A DNA stretch of 36,347 bases from Pseudomonadota bacterium (GTDB taxonomy: Bacteria > Chloroflexota > UBA6077 > JAJPHF01): contig JAJPHF010000094.1 of NCBI GenBank assembly GCA_021325365.1, forward strand, positions 1-36,347, given 5' to 3'. Made by a program: the position numbers and the translations under genes. The notes under the pieces were generated by a model, which ran no database searches, was not told the DNA's origin, and saw only the letters and a list, made by a program, of their open reading frames with translations. This document shows, piece by piece, positions 1 to 7,387 of the stretch. Within the stretch, counting starts at the first letter, position 1; each line of letters starts with the position of its first letter.

Positions 1-1373
<1,373 letters not shown>

Positions 1374-1673
1374 CTACTTGCCGTTTTCCAGAACCGCCAG
1401 GATGTCCTTCTCGCTCAGGATCAGCAGCTCGTCGTCGTCGAGCTTGAACTCGGTGCCCGCGTACTTCGCGTAGAGCACCCGGTCGCCCACCTTGACGTCG
1501 AGTGCCTGCCGCTTGCCCTCCTCGAGCCGGCCGGGGCCCGCGGCGATGATCTCGCCCTCCTGGGGCTTCTCCTTGGCGGTGTCGGGCAGGACGATGCCGC
1601 TCTTGGTGACTTCCTCGCGCGGGAGCGGCTTGACCACCACGCGATCGCTCAGCGGACGGAGCTTCAGCGCCAT
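1374..1673 (-). CDS. groS: 10 kDa co-chaperonin GroES
   Basis: Seven-subunit lid of the GroEL chamber; cytosolic. The protein is 99 aa, the normal length. It begins [17 protein letters not shown], the usual first beta-strand, and has the Gly-rich mobile loop region ([17 protein letters not shown], about residues 25-41), then [14 protein letters not shown] and the closing DILAVLE. I chose the ATG at 1673 because an AGGAGGG lies six bases upstream; a further upstream in-frame ATG at 1715 has no SD and would add a non-conserved extension. It is the first gene of the groES-groEL operon, and its promoter region carries two CIRCE elements, so HrcA repression with heat induction is expected. Confidence 0.98.
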   Translation of the reverse strand: MALKLRPLSDRVVVKPLPREEVTKSGIVLPDTAKEKPQEGEIIAAGPGRLEEGKRQALDVKVGDRVLYAKYAGTEFKLDDDELLILSEKDILAVLENGK

Positions 1674-1728
1674 ACGGTTCCCTCCTGAGTGGCTGGTGTG
1701 TGCGGCGACCGCCATCGCCTGGCAGCGT

Positions 1729-1755
1729 TTAGCACTCTGGTAGGCTGAGTGCTAA
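1729..1755 (-). promoter_or_regulatory. CIRCE element, promoter-proximal (perfect)
   Basis: TTAGCACTC at 1729-1737, a 9-bp spacer, and GAGTGCTAA at 1747-1755: an exact match to the CIRCE consensus. It sits just downstream of the proposed groES -10 hexamer and over the expected transcription start, about 55 bp before the groES start codon. Known target of the heat-shock repressor HrcA; the hrcA gene itself is not in this window. Confidence 0.97.
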
Positions 1756-1758
1756 GTC

Positions 1759-1788
1759 ATACTAACGGAACGCCGTGGTGATTAGCAA
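1759..1788 (-). promoter_or_regulatory. groES-groEL promoter between the two CIRCE elements
   Basis: Read on the minus strand: TTGCTA at 1788-1783 (4/6 to the -35 consensus), 18-bp spacer, TAGTAT at 1764-1759 (4/6 to the -10). Predicted start near 1752, inside the perfect CIRCE. The -35 lies within the left arm of the second, distal CIRCE. Hexamers are weak but the position between two operators is persuasive. Confidence 0.55.
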
Positions 1789-1808
1789 GCGGGTATGCCG
1801 AGTGCTAA
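1782..1808 (-). promoter_or_regulatory. Second CIRCE element, distal (two mismatches)
   Basis: TTAGCAAGC at 1782-1790, exactly 9 bp spacer, GAGTGCTAA at 1800-1808. The right arm is perfect and the left arm differs at two of nine bases. It begins 53 bp from the perfect copy, about five helical turns, and covers the -35 region, so it could cooperate with the proximal site for HrcA binding. Confidence 0.85.
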
Positions 1809-1878
1809 CGGCGGCCACGGCATTTTCATGCGCGTTTCTAATGCGAGCCGCCGGGCACGAGCGCGCTGCCCCGGCGCG

Positions 1879-1884
1879 TATAAT
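1879..1884 (+). promoter_or_regulatory. TATAAT -10 for the cupin-HAD-tautomerase operon
   Basis: Perfect TATAAT 19 bases before the cupin ATG. Predicted transcription start is near 1891, right at the GGGAGG SD (1891-1896), so the 5' leader would be only about 12 nt. No convincing -35 is seen 16-18 bp upstream. Confidence 0.5.
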
Positions 1885-1902
1885 CCGGGCGGGAGGCGAC
1901 GC

Positions 1903-2241
1903 ATGGACATGCTGCGGGTGGACGCGGCCCTCGGGGAGCTGCAGGCTATCAGCCCTGAGGTGGGCCTGCACACCTGGCACCGCGCGCCGACCTACGAGGT
2001 CGGGCTGATCGCGTTCTACCCGCGCGGCGACGACGACCCCCGCCAGATCTGCCACGCCCAGCGCGACGTGGTCTGCCACGCGCTGCGCGGCGCCGGCCGC
2101 CTCCGACTGGATGGGGAGACGCTGGCCGTCGAGCCGGGCACGGTCTACCACATCCCCGCGGGCACGCCGCACGACTTCGCCGCCACCGGCGCCGAGCCAC
2201 TCGTTCTGCTGTACACGCTCGTCACGGTGTCCCCCACGTGA
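1903..2241 (+). CDS. Small single-domain cupin protein
   Basis: 112-aa single cupin barrel, predicted cytosolic. The conserved cupin core runs from about residue 45 to 105: a first motif around HAQRDVVCHALRGAGRL (His51 and His59 are candidate metal ligands; the usual HxH spacing and Glu are not clear) and a second motif PGTVYHIPAGTPHDF with His90. I start at ATG 1903, which has GGGAGG seven bases upstream; an upstream in-frame ATG at 1795 lies inside the groE control region and is unlikely. Its stop codon overlaps the GTG start of the HAD gene by four bases, and a tautomerase follows, so the three are one operon. Substrate unknown; cupins of this size are often isomerases, dioxygenases or sugar/aromatic-acid binding proteins. 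Confidence 0.8.
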   Translation: MDMLRVDAALGELQAISPEVGLHTWHRAPTYEVGLIAFYPRGDDDPRQICHAQRDVVCHALRGAGRLRLDGETLAVEPGTVYHIPAGTPHDFAATGAEPLVLLYTLVTVSPT

Positions 2242-2954
2242 TCCGGGCGGTGCTGTTCGATTGGTACGACACGCTCGCCCACGTGAACGGCGAGACGATT
2301 CTGGCGGGCCGCCGCGCGATGGCCGAGCGGGCCGGCGTCGATCCCGAGCGCATGGCGGAGTTGTGGCGCGACACCGCCGAGCAGCGCATGCTGGGCGCAC
2401 TGGGCAGTCTGGAGGAACAGTTCGTCGTCCTGCTCGGTCGGTTGGGCCGCGCTGCTCCGCCGGCACTGGTGCGCGAGCTAGCCGCGATCGACGCGCGCTC
2501 GTGGCAGGAAGCCGTCACGCTGTACCCTGACGCGCGGCCCGCGTTAGAGGCGCTCAAGGCGCGGGGCTACCGGCTCGGCGTGCTCAGCAACTGCTCGGCC
2601 GAGGCGGGCGCTGTGATCGAGCACGCCGGGCTGGACCACGTGTTCGACGCGCTCGCGCTGTCGTTCCGCCTGCACGTGGCCAAGCCCCAGCCGGCGATCT
2701 ATCATGCCGCGCTGGAGATGCTCGGCGTCGGGGCGACCGAGACGGTGTTCGTCGCGGACGGCGCGTTCGGAGAGCTGGACGCCGCGCGCGCGCTGGGCAT
2801 CGTGGCCGTGCTCATCGAGCAGGCGCACCAGAGCCGGGCCTACGGGGCCAGCAGCGAGTGGGACTACCGCGTCGAGCGGCTGGCGCAGGTGCCGCCGCTG
2901 GTCGACCGCCTGGGCCGGGAACCGGTCGAGCCGCCCCGGCCAGAACAGACCTGA
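2238..2954 (+). CDS. HAD-superfamily hydrolase, haloacid-dehalogenase-like motif I
   Basis: 238-aa soluble HAD hydrolase with a helical cap inserted after motif I. Motif I is FDWYDTL with nucleophile Asp8; motif II is LGVLSNCS; motif III is the Lys in VAKPQPAIYHAAL; motif IV is VFVADGAFGELDAARALG. At nucleophile+2, where phosphatases have the acid/base Asp, this protein has Tyr10, as L-2-haloacid dehalogenases do (FDxYGT). Function could therefore be C-halogen or other ester hydrolysis rather than phosphate removal, but the family is too broad to name a substrate. GTG start overlaps the cupin stop (GTGA), indicating translational coupling; the downstream tautomerase starts ten bases after its stop with the SD GAGGAGGG spanning the junction. 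Confidence 0.85.
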   Translation: MIRAVLFDWYDTLAHVNGETILAGRRAMAERAGVDPERMAELWRDTAEQRMLGALGSLEEQFVVLLGRLGRAAPPALVRELAAIDARSWQEAVTLYPDARPALEALKARGYRLGVLSNCSAEAGAVIEHAGLDHVFDALALSFRLHVAKPQPAIYHAALEMLGVGATETVFVADGAFGELDAARALGIVAVLIEQAHQSRAYGASSEWDYRVERLAQVPPLVDRLGREPVEPPRPEQT

Positions 2955-2964
2955 GGAGGGCAGC

Positions 2965-3150
2965 ATGCCAATCGTCACGGTCCAGATGTACGAGGGGCGC
3001 ACGGTGGAGCAGAAGCGGGCGCTCGCCACGGCGCTCACGCAGGCGATGGTAGACATCGCCAAGACGACGCCGGAGCAAGTACACGTCATCATTCAGGACG
3101 TGCCGCGGACGAACTGGGCGCAGAGCGGCAAGCTGGCGAGCGATAGCTGA
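2965..3150 (+). CDS. 4-oxalocrotonate tautomerase family protein
   Basis: 61-aa small tautomerase of the 4-OT family, which normally forms hexamers and uses an N-terminal proline as general base to isomerise dienols in aromatic catabolism or related reactions. After Met removal the chain starts PIVTVQMYEGRT, giving catalytic Pro1 and the substrate-binding Arg11. The second canonical Arg (position 39) is His here (EQVHVIIQDV), which is seen in part of the family and suggests a different substrate. C-terminal NWAQSGKLASD matches the family's Trp-containing tail. Last gene of the cupin-HAD-tautomerase operon; a very long inverted repeat follows immediately. Confidence 0.9.
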   Translation: MPIVTVQMYEGRTVEQKRALATALTQAMVDIAKTTPEQVHVIIQDVPRTNWAQSGKLASDS

Positions 3151-3162
3151 CCGCTCTCCGGA

Positions 3163-3263
3163 GTGACCTACCCCCCGACCCCGCCCGTCGCAGGAAGGGG
3201 GGGAGTCTCCCCGGTCTCGTCCTCTCCCCCTTCCTGCGACGGGCGGGGTCGGGGGGAGGTTAC
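3163..3263. repeat. Long inverted repeat / bidirectional terminator between convergent genes
   Basis: Arms 3171-3201 and 3226-3256 are perfectly complementary over 31 bp, extendable inward by about four pairs (one G-T) and, after a small bulge, outward by six pairs. It fills the gap between the tautomerase stop (3150) and the stop of the minus-strand lipoprotein gene (3260-3262), whose TAA lies in the outer extension of the stem. The C- and G-runs flanking a GTCGCAGGAA core resemble dispersed intergenic palindromes of GC-rich genomes; no T-tract is present, so it may act as an RNA-stabilising or rho-independent-like structure in both directions. Confidence 0.85.
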
Positions 3264-4345
3264 TGCGCTTCGAGGCGGTCGAAGTAGCCGCTGGCCGCTA
3301 GCTCGCGTTGGAAGCGCAGCTCGACGAAGTCGTCGGGGTTGGCGGTCGCCGCCTGCGGGATCGTGGCCGCGATCTCCTCGAGCGAGGCGCGGATGCCTTC
3401 CGGCTCGATCCGCAGGTCGGACGCCATGATCTGCCGCTCGATCTCGTAGCCCTCGCGCAGCGCCTTCTGGTCGTCGACTTTCGAGTAGTCGGCGATCACC
3501 TTGAGCGCGAAGTCGGGATCGGTCTTGTAGCGGTGGACGCCCTCCGCGAAGGCCTCCAGGAACCGACGGAACACGTCGGGCCGCTCCTGGGTCTTCCGCC
3601 GTGTGCTGGCGACGCCCGTCGCCAGGTACTTGTAGTTCAGCTTCGTGACGTCGACGATCGTGTGGAAGCCGGCCTCCTCAGCGGCCAGGTTGTCGGGCGG
3701 GATACAGCCGCACGCGTCGATCGTGCCTTCTCGCATGGCGGCCAGGCGTGGGCCGCCCGAGCCGACTGCCAGGTAGGTGATGTCCTCGTCCGGATCGACG
3801 CCGCTGCGCTGCAGTCCCACGCGCGCCACCAGCTCGCTGTTTGAGGCGCGGGTCGCCACGCCGATCCGCTTGCCGCGCAGCTCGGCCGGCGTGCGAATCT
3901 CCGGCCGCCCCATGATCGCGCCGACGAGCTGCGGTTTCGTGCCGGCGATCATCACGGTGTCGCTGCCCTGGAGCCCGCTGCGGATTACCGACGATGCGCC
4001 GGCGATGAGCACGTCGATCTCGCCCGACACCAGCGACGCGACGCCGGCCGGCCCGCCATTCAGATAGGTCAGCTCGACGTCGAGGCCGTGCTTGTCGAAG
4101 ATGCCGCCCTCCTGGGCGATCCAGGCGACGGATTGCGAGGCCACGAGCGCGGTGTACGCGAGGTGGACCGACGCCCGCGGCGGCGGTGCGGTGGGCGCGG
4201 CGGCGGATGCGCTGCCACTCGGGGCGGGGGCCGGCGCGCTTGGCGCGGACGCCGCGGGCGGCTTGGCCGCTGGCGCGGGGGACGCGCAGGCGCCCGCGAG
4301 CAACGTGAGCAGCACGGTGCAGAGTAGCGCGCGGCGGGCGGGCAT
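3260..4345 (-). CDS. ABC-type substrate-binding lipoprotein (NMT1/SsuA-like)
   Basis: 361-aa periplasmic/surface binding protein of the NMT1/THI5/SsuA type, which delivers small organic ligands (nitrate, taurine/alkanesulfonates, thiamine precursors, aromatic acids) to an ABC permease. N-terminus: hydrophobic signal (LLCTVLLTLLAGAC) ending at Cys20, a slightly degenerate lipobox, then an Ala/Pro/Ser-rich linker to about residue 60. The body shows SVAWIAQEGGIFDKHGLDVEL, GEIDVLIAG, ELRGKRIGVATRASNSE and MREGTIDACGC, typical of the family. ATG 4345 is chosen for its GGAGAGGAGA SD and for placing the signal peptide at the N-terminus. No permease or ATPase gene is adjacent, so its transporter must be elsewhere or it works as an orphan. 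Ligand cannot be predicted. Confidence 0.87.
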   Translation of the reverse strand: MPARRALLCTVLLTLLAGACASPAPAAKPPAASAPSAPAPAPSGSASAAAPTAPPPRASVHLAYTALVASQSVAWIAQEGGIFDKHGLDVELTYLNGGPAGVASLVSGEIDVLIAGASSVIRSGLQGSDTVMIAGTKPQLVGAIMGRPEIRTPAELRGKRIGVATRASNSELVARVGLQRSGVDPDEDITYLAVGSGGPRLAAMREGTIDACGCIPPDNLAAEEAGFHTIVDVTKLNYKYLATGVASTRRKTQERPDVFRRFLEAFAEGVHRYKTDPDFALKVIADYSKVDDQKALREGYEIERQIMASDLRIEPEGIRASLEEIAATIPQAATANPDDFVELRFQRELAASGYFDRLEAQ

Positions 4346-4422
4346 GGGTGTCTCCTCTCCGGGATGCAACGTAGCCCCATCGTAGTCGCGCAACCGCCGG
4401 GCCGCAAGGGCCGGGCGTTTCG

Positions 4423-4451
4423 TTGGCCGCCCGCCGCGCGTGCCGTAGAAT
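4423..4451 (+). promoter_or_regulatory. Sigma-70-type promoter of the glycoside hydrolase gene
   Basis: TTGGCC at 4423-4428 (4/6), 17-bp spacer, TAGAAT at 4446-4451 (5/6). Predicted start near 4458, about 28 nt before the ATG at 4486, leaving room for the AGGAGGGA SD. Confidence 0.55.
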
Positions 4452-4485
4452 GCGGGGCTGCATACGCGTGGAACGAGGAGGGAGC

Positions 4486-5661
4486 ATGGGGGCAGCAGCC
4501 CAGGTCGCACCGGTCGCGCGCGGGAATCGTCCGGAGCCACGGCGGATCAGGCGATGCGCGGGCCGGGCGTTAGCGGCGGGGCTGGTGCTGCTCGCGACGG
4601 CGCTGGCCCTCGGTCGCGCGCCCGCCGCCAGCGGGCAGGATGCCGGCCTTCGCCCGGCGCCGCCCGCGTTGATGGGCATCGCGGGGCACGCCTGGTGGTC
4701 CGACGAGCACTTCGACACCTTCCTACAGATGTATCGCGATCTGGGCATCACCGGGGTACGCATCCCCCTCGACTGGAAGCGCTTCGAGCCTCAGGAAGGC
4801 CAGTATGACTTTTCGCTGTTCGACCGCGTGTTCCCGCGGCTGGCCGCCGCCGGCCTGCAGCTCACGGTCTACTTCGTTACCGTGCCCGCCTGGGCGACGA
4901 GCAACCCCAGCGCGTGCGAGATCGACGAGCAGGAGTTCTGCGACTTTCCGGAGGCGCGCGAGCCCCAGTACCGCATGGCCGTGCGCGAGGCGGTGCGGCG
5001 CTACCCGTTCGTGCGCTACTGGGAGGTGGGCAACGAGCCGGAACAGTGGCGGCGGCAAGGCTTCAATCCGCCCGATTACCTGCGGCAGCTGCGCGCGTTC
5101 TACGCGGAGGCGAAGGCGGTCAACCCCAACGTCCAGGTGGCCATCAGCACGCTCACCGGCTGGCGCTACGTGGCCCGGCTGTACGACCTGGCCCCCGAGC
5201 GCCCGTGGGATGCCGTCGCCTACCATCCTTATGGCGGCCCGGACGGCGCCGACGCGCCGCCGTGGGGCCTCGCCGCCGACGACGGTGGCACGGGCCTGTA
5301 CACGCTGGAGATGGACCGAATTCACAACGAGATGGCAGCGCGGGGCGACGGCGCCAAGCCGCTCTGGATCACCGAGTACGGCTGGGAGCGCGACCCGGCC
5401 GGTCAGGCGGCGCGACTGCGTGCGGCGCTGAGCTGGATGGCGTCGCGGCCGTACATCACGCAGGCGCACCTGCACATGCTGCACGACCAGGGCACCGAGC
5501 GCTTCGGCCTGACCCGCCTGGACCCGCCCGGCCCGATCACGCGCGACACGCGCTTCGTCCCCAAAGTGCCGTTCTATCAGGCCTTCAAGGAGTACCCGCG
5601 CGCGACGCCCACGGCGACGCCCCCGCCTACTCCGGCGCTCACGGCCACGGCCACCCCGTAG
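4486..5661 (+). CDS. Secreted glycoside hydrolase, GH39/GH5-like (clan GH-A)
   Basis: 391-aa exported retaining beta-glycosidase-like enzyme. N-terminal basic region followed by a hydrophobic segment (about residues 28-43, ALAAGLVLLATALALG) as signal peptide or anchor. The TIM-barrel shows VRIPLDWKRFEPQEGQYDF near the start, the acid/base Glu184 in RYWEVGNEPEQW, and the nucleophile Glu297 in PLWITEYGWE; both catalytic carboxylates of clan GH-A are therefore present. The C-terminus is a Pro/Thr-rich tail (ATPTATPPPTPALTATATP), typical of Chloroflexota secreted proteins and perhaps a wall-spanning or glycosylated linker lacking any further domain. Start ATG 4486 has GAGGAGGGAG just upstream. 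Divergent from the lipoprotein gene, with its own promoter. Substrate (xyloside, glucan or other) cannot be told from sequence alone. Confidence 0.85.
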   Translation: MGAAAQVAPVARGNRPEPRRIRRCAGRALAAGLVLLATALALGRAPAASGQDAGLRPAPPALMGIAGHAWWSDEHFDTFLQMYRDLGITGVRIPLDWKRFEPQEGQYDFSLFDRVFPRLAAAGLQLTVYFVTVPAWATSNPSACEIDEQEFCDFPEAREPQYRMAVREAVRRYPFVRYWEVGNEPEQWRRQGFNPPDYLRQLRAFYAEAKAVNPNVQVAISTLTGWRYVARLYDLAPERPWDAVAYHPYGGPDGADAPPWGLAADDGGTGLYTLEMDRIHNEMAARGDGAKPLWITEYGWERDPAGQAARLRAALSWMASRPYITQAHLHMLHDQGTERFGLTRLDPPGPITRDTRFVPKVPFYQAFKEYPRATPTATPPPTPALTATATP

Positions 5662-5684
5662 CGCGCCTGAGATCAGAACATATA

Positions 5685-5715
5685 TTGCTCGGCTGCCCGC
5701 TGCGAATAGTACAAT
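5685..5715 (+). promoter_or_regulatory. Possible promoter of the htrA-like gene
   Basis: TACAAT at 5710-5715 (5/6 to -10) with TTGCTC at 5685-5690 (3/6), spacer 19 bp, which is long. It would give a leader of about 170 nt to the ATG at 5890. Weak call based mainly on the -10 in an otherwise GC-rich gap. Confidence 0.3.
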
Positions 5716-5889
5716 GGCGTCGTTAGGTTTAGCGGCCCGCGACCCGGGGAGCGCCGTGCGCCGGGCACGGCGCGTTTATCCCCGAGTTGCGGGCGGTGAG
5801 CGCTCTCCGATCCGTGGCCCGGGCGACCGGCGCCCGACGTGGGAACGTGGCCGCGGGACGCGCGACGAGTGGCGGCTGGAGGCGGGCGA

Positions 5890-7101
5890 ATGGGCGCGCT
5901 GGTACGCACGTTTTTTACCCTGGTATTGGGCATTCTCGTGGGCGGGGCGATCATCCTGGGCTACGTCGAGACGCACCCCAGATACACGGCCAGCCCGCCG
6001 CAGTCAGTGGCCCTGCCGGTGAGCGCAGCCGCGGGACTCGCCGCGCCCGCTAGCGGCGCAGCAGCCGCCGCGCCCGCGGCGCTGTTGCCGGTGGACGGCA
6101 ACCAACGGCCCACGTTCCAGGACGAAGACCTCCTGGCCGATCTCTACGACCGCGTGAGCCCGAGCGTCGTGAACATCACCGTGCGCACCCGGCTGCCCGG
6201 CACCGGCAACGTGCCCGAATACGAGCAGGGCACGGGCTCGGGCATCGTGCTCGACACCGACGGCAACATCCTCACCAACAATCACGTGGTGGGCGACGCC
6301 CGCCGCGTGGAGGTGACACTCGCGGACGGCACGAAGCTCGCTGCCCGCGTCGTCGGCACCGACCCGCTCAGCGACCTTGGCGTCGTGCGGGTGCAGACCA
6401 GTCCCGACAAGCTGACCCCGGCCGTGCTCGGCGATTCCGACACGCTGCGCGTCGGCCAGATGGCGGTAGCCATCGGCAACCCGTTCGGGCTGGAGCGGAG
6501 CCTGACGACGGGCGTCATCAGCGCGGTGGGGCGGGTACGGCCAAGCGGCCTGGGCCGCCGCTCGATCCCGAACATGGTGCAGACCGATGCCGCGATCAAC
6601 CCCGGGAACTCGGGCGGGCCGCTGCTCAACTCGCACGGCGAGGTGATCGGCATCAACACGCAGATCCAGACGGCGGCCGGCGTGCGCGGCAATATGGGAG
6701 TCGGCTTCGCGGTGCCGGTGAACGCCGCGCGGCGGGCGCTCCCCGACTTGCTGGCGGGGCGAAAGGTGCCGCACGCCTGGCTGGGAATCTCCGGCACGGC
6801 GATCAGCGAGGACCTGGCAGACGAGCAGAACCTGCCGGTGAAGCAGGGCGTGCTCGTCGCGGAGGTGCTGCCCGACAGTCCCGCTGCTCGCGGTGGCCTG
6901 CGCGGGAGCGGTCGCCGCGATCCCGCCTCCGGCGACATCGTCCTATCGCTCGACAACCATGAGGTGAAAGCGGTCGAGGACATCGTCGCGTACCTCGACC
7001 AGCGCAACGTGGGCGACCACGTTACGGTCACGTATATGCGCGACGGGGCGACGTACACGACCGACGTGACGCTCGACAGCTGGCCCGATGACCAGCGCTA
7101 G
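5890..7101 (+). CDS. Membrane-anchored HtrA/DegP-type serine protease with PDZ domain
   Basis: 403-aa envelope quality-control protease. One N-terminal transmembrane helix (about residues 6-25, RTFFTLVLGILVGGAIILGY) anchors it, followed by a low-complexity Ala/Pro linker to about residue 70. The trypsin-like domain has the full catalytic triad: His132 in ILTNNHVVGDA, Asp162 in DPLSDLGVVRV and Ser241 in INPGNSGGPLLN. A single PDZ domain (about residues 300-395, AWLGISGTAI... LPDSPAARGGLRG... GDIVLSLDNHEV) closes the protein. ATG 5890 is chosen for GGAGG seven bases upstream and for starting directly before the membrane helix. Monocistronic-looking; a stem-loop lies 31 bp after the stop. The family degrades misfolded extracytoplasmic proteins; more specific roles are not visible. 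Confidence 0.95.
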   Translation: MGALVRTFFTLVLGILVGGAIILGYVETHPRYTASPPQSVALPVSAAAGLAAPASGAAAAAPAALLPVDGNQRPTFQDEDLLADLYDRVSPSVVNITVRTRLPGTGNVPEYEQGTGSGIVLDTDGNILTNNHVVGDARRVEVTLADGTKLAARVVGTDPLSDLGVVRVQTSPDKLTPAVLGDSDTLRVGQMAVAIGNPFGLERSLTTGVISAVGRVRPSGLGRRSIPNMVQTDAAINPGNSGGPLLNSHGEVIGINTQIQTAAGVRGNMGVGFAVPVNAARRALPDLLAGRKVPHAWLGISGTAISEDLADEQNLPVKQGVLVAEVLPDSPAARGGLRGSGRRDPASGDIVLSLDNHEVKAVEDIVAYLDQRNVGDHVTVTYMRDGATYTTDVTLDSWPDDQR

Positions 7102-7131
7102 GACTCCGGCTCTCGCAAGCTCCTCGGCAAG

Positions 7132-7156
7132 GCGGCCCGGCGACCTGCCGGGCCGC
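7132..7156 (+). terminator. Stem-loop after htrA-like gene
   Basis: GCGGCCCGGC (7132-7141), five-base loop, GCCGGGCCGC (7147-7156): perfect 10-bp stem starting 31 bp after the protease stop codon. No T-tract follows, so it may be a weak or Rho-assisted terminator. The next small gene begins 28 bp later. Confidence 0.55.
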
Positions 7157-7183
7157 TCGCGTTAGCGCCCAACGGAGAGTGCC

Positions 7184-7360
7184 GTGGACAGTTCGGACGA
7201 GCAGGCAGCGCAGCGCGATCAGGCCCTGGCGCACCTCCGCGAGGCGCTGGCGCGGGTGCAGGCCGCACACCAGGAGGTCCGTCGGTGGGCGCCGCTGTCG
7301 GTGATGAACGACTTCGTGGCGATTGAGGCCGAGCTGCGGACCATCCTCGCGCGGCTGTAA
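7184..7360 (+). CDS. Small helical protein, 58 aa, unknown function
   Basis: GTG-started reading frame with GGAGAG five bases upstream, ending in TAA at 7358-7360. The product begins MDSSDEQAAQRDQALAHLRE and is almost entirely helix-forming (Ala/Leu/Glu/Arg/Gln rich) with heptad-like hydrophobic spacing, consistent with a short coiled coil or a helical hairpin. It has no signal peptide, membrane segment or cysteine. It sits between the htrA stem-loop and a C/G palindrome that separates it from the convergent molybdoenzyme gene, so it forms its own small unit or the last gene of the protease transcript. I do not recognise a family. The SD, codon use like its neighbours and clean placement between two hairpins argue that it is real. 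Confidence 0.6.
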   Translation: MDSSDEQAAQRDQALAHLREALARVQAAHQEVRRWAPLSVMNDFVAIEAELRTILARL

Positions 7361-7367
7361 CCCGCTC

Positions 7368-7382
7368 TCCCCCGGAGGGGGA
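7368..7382. terminator. Small C/G palindrome between convergent genes
   Basis: TCCCCC (7368-7373), three-base loop, GGGGGA (7377-7382). It lies 7 bp after the 58-aa gene and 5 bp beyond the stop of the minus-strand molybdoenzyme gene. Its CTCTCCCC core resembles the palindromes at 3170-3260 and 36062-36077. Confidence 0.4.
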
Positions 7383-7387
7383 AGGCG

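Noticed and set aside
1795..1902. N-terminal extension of the cupin gene from ATG 1795
   Set aside because: It overlaps the distal CIRCE and the TATAAT box, has no SD, and adds a non-conserved basic stretch.
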